A stretch of DNA of 64,000 bases from Meloidogyne chitwoodi. Its lineage: Eukaryota > Nematoda > Chromadorea > Rhabditida > Meloidogynidae. Made by a program: the position numbers and the translations under genes. The notes beneath the pieces were generated by a model. It made no database searches. It had not been told where the DNA came from and was given only the letters and a program-made list of their open reading frames with translations. Location: assembly GCA_015183035.1 (NCBI GenBank), contig JACZZP010000003.1, positions 2,170,001-2,234,000 of the forward strand, given 5' to 3'. This document shows, piece after piece, positions 1 through 13,330 of the stretch; the stretch's first letter is position 1, and each line of letters begins with the position of its first letter.

Positions 1-533
1 TTATTTCCTTAAAATCCCAATTTTATTTATTTATTTATTTAAACATTGTTCAATTTAATTATTAAAAAAAAATAAAAAATTGTGTGTTTTAATTAATTAA
101 TTTTAATATTATTTTTATTTTTCTTTTTAAATTATTTTATTAAATTTAATTTTTTTTATTTGTGCTATATTCTTCTCAGTCTTTTATTAAAATTGTTTAT
201 TTTTTTTTAATCTAAATTTTTTAAAATTAAAAAAAAATATTACTTCTAACCCCAAATATTCCCTTTTTAAATTTAAATTTAATAGTTAAAATTTAAATTT
301 AATTTATTTTTTTTATTTTGTCTCAAAATATATTCTCTTCTTAATTAATGCAAATCCTTCTTAAAATTTCTCTCATTTAAAAAAAATTATTTTCAAAATT
401 TTTAAATTAAACCAATTTAATAAAACTAATCTAAATTTTATTTTTTTATTTTTTTTAATTTTATAAAATTATTTGAAAAAAAAATTAATTAATTAATTAA
501 ATATTGTTTAATAAAGTCAGTGGAATTTTTTTA
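1..533. other. AT-rich spacer
   Basis: Long A and T runs with no protein-like reading frame and no recognisable RNA gene. Nothing else is seen here. Confidence 0.7.
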
Positions 534-899
534 GGTTTTCTTCCCCACCCCCCATTTCGGTGCCAAAATTTTGAGTGCCAACTAATACTTTTATATAAAA
601 TTTATATTAACGAAATTATGTTGGTGGAATATATATATTCTCTTATCGAATTTATAATTTCTTCAAATGAATCAGAACTTTGCAGAATTTGCTTCATCAG
701 GACATTCTGTCGAATTATAGGGCATTTTAATTTGATTATTTTTTAATTTTATATATTTTAATTTTTATTATGTACATTAATTTGTTTTATATATATAAAT
801 GTTTATTGACCAGTGTGATCATAAAAATAAAACAAAATAAGGATTGGGCACTCAAAATTTTGGCACCAAAATAGGGGGTGGGGCAGAAGGAAAAGAACC
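534..899. mobile_element. MITE family A, copy 1
   Basis: Imperfect terminal inverted repeats: the left end begins GGTTTTCTTCCCCACCCC and the right end, on the opposite strand, begins GGTTCTTTTCCTTCTGCC. Both continue into a shared inner part reading GGTGCCAAAATTTTGAGTGC or close to it. The flanks give a near-perfect 8-bp duplication (526-533 TTTTTTTA against 900-907, all T). The interior matches the element starting at 38842, including ATTATGTTGGTGGAATAT and the following ATCGAATTTATAATTTCTTC, so the two are copies of one family. No transposase is present. The short open frame here has no coding character. Confidence 0.8.
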
Positions 900-907
900 T
901 TTTTTTT

Positions 908-3900
908 ATTTAAATATTTTAATAATAAAAAAAAATAATATATTTATGCTATATGTTTTTTTCAAATAAAGATAAGGTTAAGTAGAGACTAAAAAATTAG
1001 AGAAATTGAGAAAATGCTAAAATTAAAATTAAATAAAAATTATTATTTTATTTCCTTAAAATTAGTAAATTAAAATAATTAAATAAAAAAAAAAATATTT
1101 GACCACTCTTTAATTTATATTAATTTGCAAAAACACACTTTAAAGGAACCAAATAATTAAAAAATAAATTTTATTATTTTTTTATTTATTTCAACAATTA
1201 ATTAGTTATATTTTATTTTTTGACACAATTATATTTAAAATATAAAAATAATTTTATTATTTTTAAATAAATATTGATTTGCTATTTTTGACTGACTTTT
1301 TAAAAAAAAATTTATTTTTTTTTAAAGTTTTTAAAAAAATAAAAAAATGTAAACAACACATTTTTTTTAACCATTTTCTCTATTTTCTTTAATTATTCAC
1401 TTTATATATTTTAACATTTTTATTGAGACAGAGAGAGCTTTTAAAAATTATTTTAATATTAAATATATTTATTTAATTTATTTTCTTTTTTTTTCTGTGT
1501 TAAAAAATTTAAATTTAATTTTTTTATATTTTTTTTATATATTTTTTTTTAATTTTTTTATTTATTAATTATTTTTTTTTTAAATTATATATTTAATTTT
1601 TTAACTTTTTTAATTAATTAAAAATTTTATTTAATATTAATTTTAATTTTTTATTATTAATTACCTAATTGTTTAAAATATATTAATTCAACTTTTTATT
1701 ATATAAATTTTTTTTTATTTTTTCAATCTTTGTGTGTTATTTACCTCCTTTTTCTTTTTAAAATTTAAATAATTATTTTTTAATTTATAATTTTTTTTAT
1801 TAAAAAAGAATCTTTTTTCTTTTTTATTTAAAATTAGTTTTATATCCTTTGAATATTTAAAAATAAATTTATTTATTTTTAAATAAGATACATATAATAC
1901 TTAACCTTTTTTACCTTCTATACTCTCTCTCTTTAAAACTTTTAATGTAAAAATTAAATTAAAGTGTTGGGAAAATATCTCTTAAATTTTAAAATATTTT
2001 AGCTTCATGGTTTAGTCCAATAAAAAAATAAAAATAAATTTTTTTAATTTTGGTTTTTACCTCTACTCTTAGTAGAGATAAGGGGTTATGGCAAGAAAAA
2101 AATTTTTTAATAATTATTTTTTTAATTTAATATGAAAATATAGAGAAAACCCTTCCACTCTGTCCTTTCAAATATTTCCTTAACACAATTTGAAAATAAT
2201 TTTAAAAATAATAAAAAATATTACAAAAAATAGAAGAAAAGGGGGGGCATATGATTTTAAAGTCATTTGCTATTTAATTCTTTTTTTTTTATTTTAAATC
2301 TATAAATAACTCTTTCAGGGAAAATTCTTTTTTTTTAAATATTTTAATTAAAAAATATTAATTATTATAATTTATCAAAAAAAGGAAATTAATTAATTTA
2401 AAAAAAAAATTAAATTTTCACCTTAATATGACATTTGATCCCTAAAGAATTAATTAAAATTATAAAAAAGAATTTTTATTTATTTATTTTTTAATTATTA
2501 ATTTTTTTAAATTTTTCTATTTATTTTTAAAATTAATTTATTTTGTTCTCTACTGCAATTAAATATATAGACCAACGAGACTTAAATAACCATAATTCAT
2601 TAATAACTTAATTTAATTTTTAAAAATTATATATCAAAATAAAGCTAAAAGTATACTCTTTAATTTTAATTAAATAACTATAAAAATAAATATTTTTATA
2701 AAAAAATATTTTAAAAAATTCGAAAAAATAACTCATTTTTGATGTTTTCTTTGTTAACTTCCATTCTTTATGAAATTTTAATTTTTAAAATTTAATTTAT
2801 ATTTAATAATTATGTTTATTTATTAAGCTAGTTAACTTTTTTATTTTTATTTAAAATTTTTAAAATATATTTTTTTACTTTTGTCCACTATATTTTCTTT
2901 TTTTATTTTTTGGGGTGAAAATATTTTTTTTTCGTAAAATAAAACACAAAAACATTTTTATACGTTTATTTATTTTATTTTTATTTAAAAAAAATTTAAT
3001 ATTTTACAAAACTATCATTTTCTCTGACTCAACATTATTTTATTTAAATTTAGTTTTAATAATATATTTTTTAAGAATTAGAAAATAAAATTAAAAATTA
3101 CACATTTTTAAGGATTGTATATATTTTACCAAACATTGTTTAAAAAAAAAACTTTTTTTTTTTTAAACGAGAAATAAAAAGTTTAAAAAACTTGATTGAG
3201 TAGGATGTAACCTTTTTTACAATTTAATATTTGTAAAGTTGTATAAATTTAAAAAATATTGTTTTTGCCTTCTAAAATTAGGACACTTAAATATTTAAGA
3301 AAAATAAAAATAGCCTTTAAAAGAAGAATTTTATTTAAATTATTTTATTTTTTAATTTAAATTATTTTCACAATTTTTTCCTTTTTTTATTTTTAAAAAA
3401 TTTTATTAAAAAATATTTTTAATATAATGTTTTTTTTAATAAATTTTTCATTTTTCCAACTAAAAATCTTTAATTTTATGCAAATCTATTAAAATAAAAT
3501 TTTTAATTCTTCAACATAAATATTTAACACATACCTCTATTCAAAAGTCATTTTTAATTTTATATATGGAATGTTATTTAGTATAATAAAATAAATATTT
3601 TGATATTATATTTTTATTTTATTTTTATTTCTAAAAAATTTTAAAATAAAAATTGTGTTTTGTTATTTAATTTAAAAAAAAAATGTTTAAGAATTTTAAT
3701 AAAAATTAAAAAAAATATTTTTATTATAATAAAATTTTGGAATGTTTTCAATCTTTTCTATTTTTTATTAATTTAAAACTAAACTATTTCTTTTTAATTA
3801 ATTTTAATTCTTTTACGTAATTTTACAAATAAAATGTTTAGAGACAAAATATTTATAATTTTATTGAAAAATAAAAATTGTAAATTTACAACATTTTAAT

Positions 3901-6900
3901 TAAAATTAAGTAATTTGTTTACAAAAGAGTTTGTCCAACTTTATTAAACAAGTTTTACAGACAAATCTATCTTGTTTTTACAAATGTACTTTAAATAAAG
4001 TTTTACAATCAAGTTTTACAAACTTACAATTAAGTTTTACAATTAAGTTTATTTTATAATTAAGTTTTACAATTTCTTGCATTATTATTACATGTTTTGT
4101 ACAAATTTTATTTATTTGTTTTTCCTCTCTTCTCTTATTGTTGTTTTAAATGTTTGTTTTGTGTGTTTTAAAATGTTTGTTCTTTGTTTGTTTATCTTTT
4201 AATAATATAAAATACAAAAGTTTGCAGCCAAAAAAACAGTTAAAAAATTCAGGAAATTATTTTATAGAAAAAAACTAATAAAATGACACAAAACAAGAAA
4301 TATAAAAAAGTGGTTTTATTATAATATTATTTGTTGGCTTATTATTTTCTTGTCTCTCAGAGAAATTAAAAAATACAAAATGTCTCCTCTAAACAAAATA
4401 ATTTTATTTTTTTTTTTATTAATTTTTTAATCAAAAAATGAATTTAAAAAAATATATTTTTTTTTGCTGAGACAGACATTATTTTACTTTTTTAATTAAA
4501 ATGTTTGGAAATATTTTTTGAGGCAACAAAAAATTATTATTATTATTTTTAAATTAAAGTAAATTATTTTCTTTGTAAATATTATATTTATAACTTGAGG
4601 GAATTCTTAATCAAATAATAATAATAAACTTATTAGAAGAAGTTTCTTTGTTTTCTTTAAATTTTTTAACTTTATTTTAATTTTAAGGCAAATATATTAT
4701 TTTATAATTCAAAAATTCATTTATTTCTATTTTCAATTATTTTTTTTAATTTTTTTTCTTATTCTAAGAGCATTATTTTTATTCTATTTTTTAATTCTTT
4801 ATTTTTACCCCCCAGGATATTATATAAAATTTTTATTTTCAATTATTTTTATAATTAATATTATTTTATTTTAATTTTAATTTTATTTCAATTTTTAACG
4901 TTAAAAAATGTTTATTATATTAATTTCTTCCCTTTATTGTCTCACAATTTGTCCATCATTTTAAATATTTATTTTAAATATTTATTTTATTTTATTCCAG
5001 TTTTTTAAAACTACTCGTATTTCTCTCTTGTCCATTAAATAATACTTATGACTTTTTGTGTTTTTTGTTATTTTATATTATTTTTATTTTTTAATCTCCT
5101 CATTATCTAATATTCCCAAACAAATAATACTGATCTTATTGAGAGAGTAAAAATTAAAAATATTTTTTTTTAATTAAAAATAATATTTTCTTAATTAAAA
5201 GGAAAGCAAAACATTGAGTAAATAATTAAATTATTAAATTATTTAAAAAATTTATTTTTTAAATAATTTAAAAACAATTAATTTCCTCATATCACAAATT
5301 AATTAATTAACTATTAAAATAATTGTAAAAAAATTTTTCTATCTTAAAAAAAATTAAAAATCTCTGAAAAGTTAAAATCTAGTTTAGACACTCTCTTAAA
5401 AATAAATTTAACTAAAAAAAAATTTTTTTTTAGTTAAATAAAAACTAGAATATTTAAATAAAATAAATAAAGTAAATAAATACAAAAAAATATATATATA
5501 ATTTTAATAGAAGAAAAAAAGAGAGATGGAGAGGGGCCAATGGCTACGTGATCCCCTCTTTTTATTTTATTTATTTATTTTATTTATTTTATTTTATTAT
5601 TACGGAGGGGATGTAAAAAAACGTTAAACATATATTCACATAATAAAATAAAAAATAAAGAATTTTATATTTTACAAAAAATAAAAAAGTACAAAATCAG
5701 AGGAGGACCGGTTATCTTCTTTACAACAAAAAAATATTTGTAAATAAATAAATAATAATAATAAGTAAAAAAAAATATTCAAGTAAGTCAAGAAAATCCT
5801 CCCCTATTTAAAAATAATAAAATAAAGAGTGCAAAATAATTTTGTAAAAAAATAAATAAATAAATGTCATTTTTTGTACTGTTTTTTTTTTTGAAAAGAA
5901 AAAAAAAGATTATTTATTTATTATGGCACAGTTATTTATTTATTTATTTACTTTGTTAGATAAATATTTTTTATTTTATTTTATTTTACAAAAATTTGAG
6001 AAAGAGGACAATATTTCTATAAAACTAGTTTTTCTCTGAAAAATAAATTTATTCTAAAATATTTTTTTATTTTATTTTTTTCTTATCTTTAAATTTTCTT
6101 TTTTCTATTTTATTTTTTGCAAAATTAGCCAATATATATTTATTTATTTTTAATAAATAAAATAATTCAATCTTTTAAATATTAGGGGAGAGATTAGGGA
6201 ATTTTCTTTTTAATTTTTTAAATTATTTTATTTATTTTCCTTTTTCTTTTTAGTTTGTTAAATATTTAAATTTTATTAAATTTTAAATTAATTTTTTTTA
6301 ATTAAATTTTGTATTAAATCACCCTCAAATATTTTTCATAAAATATATTATAAAAACAAAATTAATTTTGTCAGTTGTTTAAACATTAAAAAATAAATAA
6401 ATATTTTTTAAAAGGTATAATATTTATTATTTTTCTAAAAAAATTTTTTTATTTTTTTTAGCTTTTGCACATGAAAAAAAATATTTTATTTTATATATTT
6501 TTTAATTCTAATGTCCATTTTTTGTTTTAAAAAAAAATATTTTTGGCTAATTTCCATTTTATATTTCTTTTTTACTTCCCCACCCACTCCCCCACCCACT
6601 TTTAAAAATTATAAAAAACATGTTTGTTTTATCAAGTTTTAAGTTTTGTTTATATTTTAAGTTTACTTGTTTATTTGTTTCTCTCTTTGTTTTTGTTTGT
6701 TTCATTTAATCTATCCCCTTATTTGTTTTTTTCTTCTTCTAATATTTTGTTCATTGGGCAACAAACATCTTCAGACTTTTTTTCAATTAGTTGTTTTGCA
6801 ATGACGTTTGAAAGAGGATATTTATTTGTTTGTTTTTTGTTTGCCAATATTTATTTATTTCCTCCTTCTCTTCCACTTCTTTTCTGCATTTTTTACAATT

Positions 6901-9356
6901 TTTTGTTAAAAAAATAAAAAACAAACAAAATTCTCGTTTCTTTTTTTCAACAAAATTTTTCAAATACATATAGTTTTCTTGATCTTCATTTTTTTGTAAA
7001 ATTTCTAGAAAGAAAGGAGAGAGGACATTTCATCTCTGCGCAAATAATATATTTGCAAACACAACTTTATGGACTTCCACGCTTTTGTTGATCTTTTTTT
7101 TGTTTTTAAAAACCCAATTCATCTCTACTACACTTTTAAATAAATAAATAAATTAATTTATTTATTTTTATGTGGGTGATAGTCTAATTTTTTTATTTAT
7201 TTATTATTTTATTTTTTATTTTTATTTGGCTTAAATATTATTGATAAGAAGAAAAGGAAGAATAGGGGAAGGTTGCAGAAAGGAGAAAAAGGGGGTTTTA
7301 TTTGTTTAAGAAAATAAAAAAAGTTTTAAAGAAAATAAAAAATAAATAAAATTGTTTTTAAGGCGGAGGAGTAGGTGTATAAAATTAACAAAAAAAATAT
7401 AAAATTAATTAAAAAAATTTAATAAAATTAATTAAAATTTTATTAAAAAAAAATAGCGGAGGAGATATATTATATATCATTTAAAAAGGAGGAGCACAAA
7501 AGACGGGGGAAATTTTTAAGGATATATAAAAGGCAAAGAATAAGGGTAAAATACACCATTTTTATTTTTAATTTTTAATTTATTTTAAATCTAAGGTTTT
7601 TTAAATTAATTTAATAATTAATTAAAAAGGTGTGATATGTGTCCATTCATTTTATTGTCCATTTTATTTTTTAAATTTTTTTTTCTTCCATTTTCCAATT
7701 TTTTTCCCGTTGGTTTGCTCTGCTGTGACTAAGCAAAAAGTGTACTATAAATAAATAAATAAATATATTTATAAAAAGCAAACCTTTCTATATTCATTTT
7801 TTACGTTTTTACAATTTTTGGCCATCGTCCAAATAAAAAAAAATATTTTTAAAATTAAAAAAAATAAAATAAATTCACTCTTTGCTATCGGACCATCTCT
7901 CGGCTGTCAGCAAAAAAAATAAATAAATATAAAATATTTACAGCTGCTAAAATTAAAAAATATTTTAAAAATATTCTTTACTCTGACTGTAATAGTTTAT
8001 ACTTTTTAAATAATTTTTATTTTTTTTTTAATTTCTAAGGCTCTTTTTTAATTTAATAAAAGGTTAAAAGTGAGTGTTGAGGATAGGCACAATTTAAATA
8101 TTAAAAAAAAAATAAAAATATTTTTTTGACCTTCCAAAAAAAATTATTTAATTTTTTTTAATATTTATTCTAGAATGTTCACATATTTTATTACTTTAAA
8201 TAATTTATTTTTATTTATTTATTTATATTTATTTATTTAAACACGTGATATTTCTCTAATTTTTCTTTTTTTTTAATTTTAATTTTTTATTTAATTTCTT
8301 TTTTTAATTTTTTTTAATTTTTTTTTTCTTCCATTTTTACTTCTTGGCTCTCTTCTCTCTTTCTTGTTGTAATCAGTCAAAAAATTTAAAAAATTATTTA
8401 AAATGAAAAAAAAAATTTTATCTCATCAAAAAACCTTTTTTATACATTTTTCTTAATTTTACTTTTTTTAATTTATTTTACTTCAATTTATTTTTCTTTT
8501 TTTAATTTTTCATCTGTTGATTATTCCCTCTTTTTGCTATTTTTAATTTTTTGGTCTTTAAAAATAAACAATTGGTCTACCGGCTGGCAATAATTTTTTT
8601 CTTTCTCTCAGCTTTTTTCTACTTTATACTCATTGCTTTTTGGATGGACATTGATTCCTTTTCCTTTAATTTTTTTTCTTCAATGTCCCTTCCACACTAC
8701 CCTCCCACACTACGTTTTTTGTTCTTCTCTTCCCCCAACATTGGGTGACCAATCAACACAACAATATTTTTTCTTTTTTTTTTATTTATTCCCCTGTTTA
8801 AAAGTCCTTTCCTTTTTCACTTTTTTTAATTTTTCTCGTCAATGAAAAACAATTTAAAAATAAAATTTAGCAGTTGGCCGATGGAAAAAAGACTTTTTTC
8901 CCTATTTATCTTTTTTTTCTTATTTTTAAAAATTTTTTTTTACGTTTTATCTGCTCTTTAAATGTTTTTGGACATTAAAAAAGACATTTTGATTCATTAC
9001 TAAATTTTTATTATTTTTTATATTTTTACTAAAAATTTTATTAAACTGATTGTTTTCATTTAATAAAATAAATAAATAAATAAAATTATTTTTTAAGCAG
9101 TTTATTTTATCTTTTTTATTTCTTTTAAATTTATTATTATCAAATATTTTTATTTAAATTATTTTGTTTATTTTTAAAAAATTAATATTTAATTAATTAT
9201 TAAAAATACCCACAAAAATACTAATTAATTATTTTAAATATTTTAATTATTTTTTTAACATAAATACAATTTTTAAAATTTATTTTTAATAATTATTAGG
9301 AAAGGATTCTGTTAAAAAAAAAAATTTAAAGAGTCCATTTTATTTTAAAATAAATA
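908..9356. other. AT-rich gene desert, part 1
   Basis: About 8.4 kb of extremely AT-rich DNA. Open frames at 6624-6917 and 8551-8845 are Phe/Leu/Ile/Tyr/Ser strings expected from T-rich DNA and show no conserved motif or splice structure. Short (TTTA)n and (AAAT)n tracts are frequent. No gene or RNA is recognised. It could be intergenic or part of a very long 5' intron of the zinc-finger gene at 27244. Confidence 0.6.
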
Positions 9357-9365
9357 GTTCAAAAC

Positions 9366-9568
9366 GGGTACACCCCAGTTTACCGCAAGGCCGGTTTACC
9401 GCAGGGCTATAACTCTGTTTATAATTGTCATATAATAGAGATCTTAGTGTCATTCGACTCAGCTCGTCGAGCTGAGTCGAACCATGTTTGGGTCGAAAAT
9501 TTTTGGTAAATGTAAAATAAGTTATAGCCCTGCGGTAAACCGGCCTTGCGGTAAACTGGCCTGCTCCC
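9366..9568. mobile_element. MITE family B, palindromic, 9-bp duplication
   Basis: A 203-bp element that stands out by its GC content. The left end reads GGGTACACCCCAGTTTACCG and the right end on the opposite strand reads GGGAGCAGGCCAGTTTACCG. The arms then share CAAGGCCGGTTTACCGCAGG and GCTATAAC, apart from small differences. Both sides carry the 9-bp direct repeat GTTCAAAAC (9357-9365, 9569-9577). The middle contains a near-perfect palindrome on the half-site TTCGACTCAGCTCG (about 9456-9484). There is no coding capacity, so it is a non-autonomous DNA transposon. The 8-9 bp duplication is compatible with Merlin, hAT or Mutator-like elements. Confidence 0.85.
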
Positions 9569-12500
9569 GTTCAAAACCACCACACACACACACTTATTAT
9601 TATTTTTATTATTATTTTTTAATTATTTAATTTTATCAAAAAATAATTTTATTATCTTTTTTTTAATTAAATTAATATATTTATTACCCAATCCTTTTTA
9701 TTATTTTTTTAAATAATTTTATTATTTTTAAAAAAAAATTAATTAATTTTTTTTTTAATTTTTGCAAAAATATTTAAATGTGCAAAAAAAAATATATTAA
9801 AAAAAAATTCTGAAAGAAAAAAAATAGCAAAAAAAGAGCTTCTAGTTGACAGCAAAAACGGGGTCTTTTTTTTTGAATTTAATTAAAAAAAAAAATTTAT
9901 TTTCTAAATAAATGTTTAAGGGAAAGGAGAGAAGAAAAGACACTGTCAAAGGCACAAAATAAAAAAAATTAAAAATAAATTTTTTTTTTAATTTTTCTCT
10001 ATTTTTTAAAAAATCATTTGGCTATTTTGCGCTTTGTTTTTTTTTGTCCTTTTTTTTTAATTTATTTTTTTTAATTAAAAAAAATTATTTTCTAATAAAG
10101 AAAAATGTGGACTTACTCCTTTTCCTTCTCTTTACTGTGTAATTGGCATTTATTTTTTTTAATTTTTATTTTGCTTTATTTATTTTTTTAATTATTTTAT
10201 TATATATGTTTAAAATGTCTAAAATGATTGAAATTACTTAAAAAATAAAAATATTTTTTTTTATCAATATACTAATTTTTAAGGGATAATTTGAGTATTT
10301 GACTAATTTTTTAATTAATAATTTTTAATAAATTATTAATTTAAATATTTTTTAATAAAAATACTACAATGTCCCTATCCATTTTTTCACCACGTTGTTT
10401 AAAATTTTTTATTTTACAAAAATAAAAAATAATTAAATTTATTTAAAATAATTTAATTATTAATTATTTTCTTACATTTTCCTTTTTTTAAAAAAAAAAT
10501 ATAATATTTTGCAATAAAAAATTAAAATATATTTTTTTTAATTTTTAATTATCTTTTCTTCTATTTATTATTTTTATTTTATTTTTTTTAATTTTTTATT
10601 TGTGTCTTTTTAATGATTTTATATTTTATTTATATTTTTGTGCCCAAAATATACCCAATAAATATATTTTATTTTTTTGATAAAAATAAGAAAAAAATTT
10701 TTTGTGTTTAAAAAATATTTTTTATCTTTTATTTAAAAATAAAACAAAAAAATTAATTTATTTAAAATTAATTTTAATTTAAATAATCTTTTTTTGCCTA
10801 TTATTATTTTGATGCGTCCACTTTTCTCTCTTTTTTATTTTTTTTTAACCTTTAAAATTAAATAAAAAAATAATTTTATTTTTTAAAAATTCCTTTTTTG
10901 ATATTTTATATAATCTATTTTTTTAAATTAAAAAAATAATAATTTTAAATATTTTTCTAATTTTTTAAAATTAATTAACGAAAAGAAATTGTCTCTAAAA
11001 TTAATTTTATTAATTAATTAATTAATTATTCCATAAATACCCAAAATTGTTTTTAAATTAAAAAAATTTTTTTTTAATTTTTTAAATACATGAATTATTA
11101 TTACTAATATTTTAAAATTATTTAAACAAAAAAATCATTTTATTAAAAAAAATATTAATAATAATCTCCCCTTAACTACTACACCCACATTTTTCTTTCT
11201 CTCCTCTTTTTCCCCAATTTCAAAGAATTTAATAAATTTGTGCTGAAATATTTTATTTAAAATGGTCAGGCGCATTTTAAAATATTTAATAAATTAATAT
11301 TTATTTTTAGTATTTTTAAATAAATGTTTGCGTTATTTGGGCGCAAGTCAAATTTCCAAACAAAATAATTATATTTTATTTTATTTTTTTATTATAATTA
11401 TTTGTCAAAGTGTTATCTATCTTTTCTATAAATTTTAGAATTTTTGATTTTTTAGTTAAATTGTTATTTAATTTTAAATGCCGTTAGAGGCACCTAAAGG
11501 AGGTCTCTTCCTTTAAAAGTCTTTAATATTTATTTATTATTTCTTTTTATTTATTTTTTGATTTTTTAGAGAAATACAATCGTTGGGATCTGTCCTTATT
11601 TAAAAATATATTAATAAAGTCTATATTATTTTAGGAAAAACAATTATTGTCTATATAAATATTTCTACATTTTTACTCAAATTGTCAAAGTTTAAGTAAT
11701 CCGAAAATTCTCAAATTTTTGGATATTGTAGAAAACTATGTTTTGAATATATTTAAACAAAATTTTAAATTTTGGATTTATTAGTTTTGCAATTTTAGTT
11801 GCTCGCGCCCTCAAAACACAACTCTTAGCGCCGACCTATCCCTAATTATTAAATTAAATTTTATTTATTTAATTTTATTTTTTGCAAAAAATGTCTTAAT
11901 TTTATTTAAAATATTCTTTAATTAATTATTTTAAATTAATATTAAAATAAATAATAGCAGGCCTGATAATATTTATTTAATTATTTAAATTCAAGTTTTT
12001 TTACTTGTCTTCTGCTAAGTTTTATATTACGAAATAATTTTAAAATTAAAAAAAAAAAGTTAATACATTTTTGATTAATTTTGATAAATTACTTTTTTAA
12101 ATTTTTTTAAATTTTATTTTATTTTTATTTATAGTCTGTGTCGGAAATTACATAAATTAATTTATTTATTTAAAAAATTAATTAATTTTTAATTTTCTGA
12201 GCTTTACCCTTTTTACCCTATTAATAATTTATTTTATTTTCAATTATTTTTTTTTCTAAAAAAAATTTTTTTCCCATTATCCCTCAATAAATAATAATAA
12301 ATATAATTACTGTTTAATTAATTATACATATATCTAATTTTATTTAAAATTTAAATTTTTATTCTATTTTAATTTTATTTTTTATTTTATTTTGTAATAC
12401 TCTAATATATCTTTATAATATATTATTTATTTTTTTAAACTCTAATAAACCGTATTTTTATTTTAAAAACTTAAAAAATTAAATTTTTTAATTAAAAAAA

Positions 12501-12999
12501 TTTAATTAAAATATTTAAAAGTATTATATTATATTTAATTTATTAAAATATTATTCAAAAAATGTTGCTAACTGCGCACATTTTTATATTAATTTTTCAC
12601 ACTTTCTCTTTTTTTAAAGTAGTCAAAAACCGTTCCAGGCCTTTTTACTTTTTTTAAATAAAAAAAAAAATTTTTTGAAGAAATAAAAAAATTAAATTAT
12701 TAAAAATGTTATAAATGACAGAAAAAAAGTTTTTAAAATTTATTAATTAAAATAAAAAATTAAAACACACAGAAAAATCAAAATACACAAAAATACCCTT
12801 AAAAATGTGCAAAAATGAACTAGAGTAAAATATTAAAAATTAATTAATTTAATAAAAACTTGTTTTTAATTTTTAGACTAATAAAAATCATTTTTAATTT
12901 TACGTAAAACACATTTTTTGAATTTTTTAATATTTATTTATATTTAAGTAAAAAAATTAAATTTAAAATGCTCAGAGAATGTAACACTTTTTTATGGGG

Positions 13000-13330
13000 T
13001 TGCATCTGTCCGAGAGTTCATAACTTAGTCAAATGATAACCTAATGTTCTGAAATTTTTTATATTTATAATAAATAGTGTTATCTTCTTCTGATAAATAT
13101 TTCAGAATTTTTGGTTTAAAATTTCAGAATCTATTTAAAAAAATGGAATTTTACCTCAATTTCTTTACTTTTTTAACTTTAATTTCATTTAAATTAAACA
13201 GAAAATTTTGAAATTTTTATAAAAATTAGAAAACACATTTATTTATATTTGTACAAAATTTCAGAATTTTATCTTCTCTATTGACTATTTTCTATGCGTT
13301 CGTTGTAACTGTACTTTATCGCCTTAACAC
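13000..13330. repeat. Degenerate dispersed repeat, copy
   Basis: A GC-richer island starting near GCATCTGTCCGAGAGTTCAT and ending near CGTTCGTTGTAACTGTAC. Its inner part (about 13205-13275) resembles 22513-22580: both carry TTTTGAAATTTTTA, then an ATTAGA-AACACATTTATT stretch, then TACAAAATTT. Weaker similarity is seen at 11640-11840 and 25790-26010. The islands are probably decayed members of one or a few non-autonomous element families. No clear terminal repeats or target duplications were found. Confidence 0.4.

Noticed and set aside
504..746. 80-codon frame at the left end
   Set aside because: Crosses the left end of a MITE and has no coding features.
6624..6969. Overlapping open frames on both strands in the desert
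   Set aside because: Phe/Leu/Ser or Lys/Asn strings from T-rich and A-rich runs, with no motif, splice context or family likeness.
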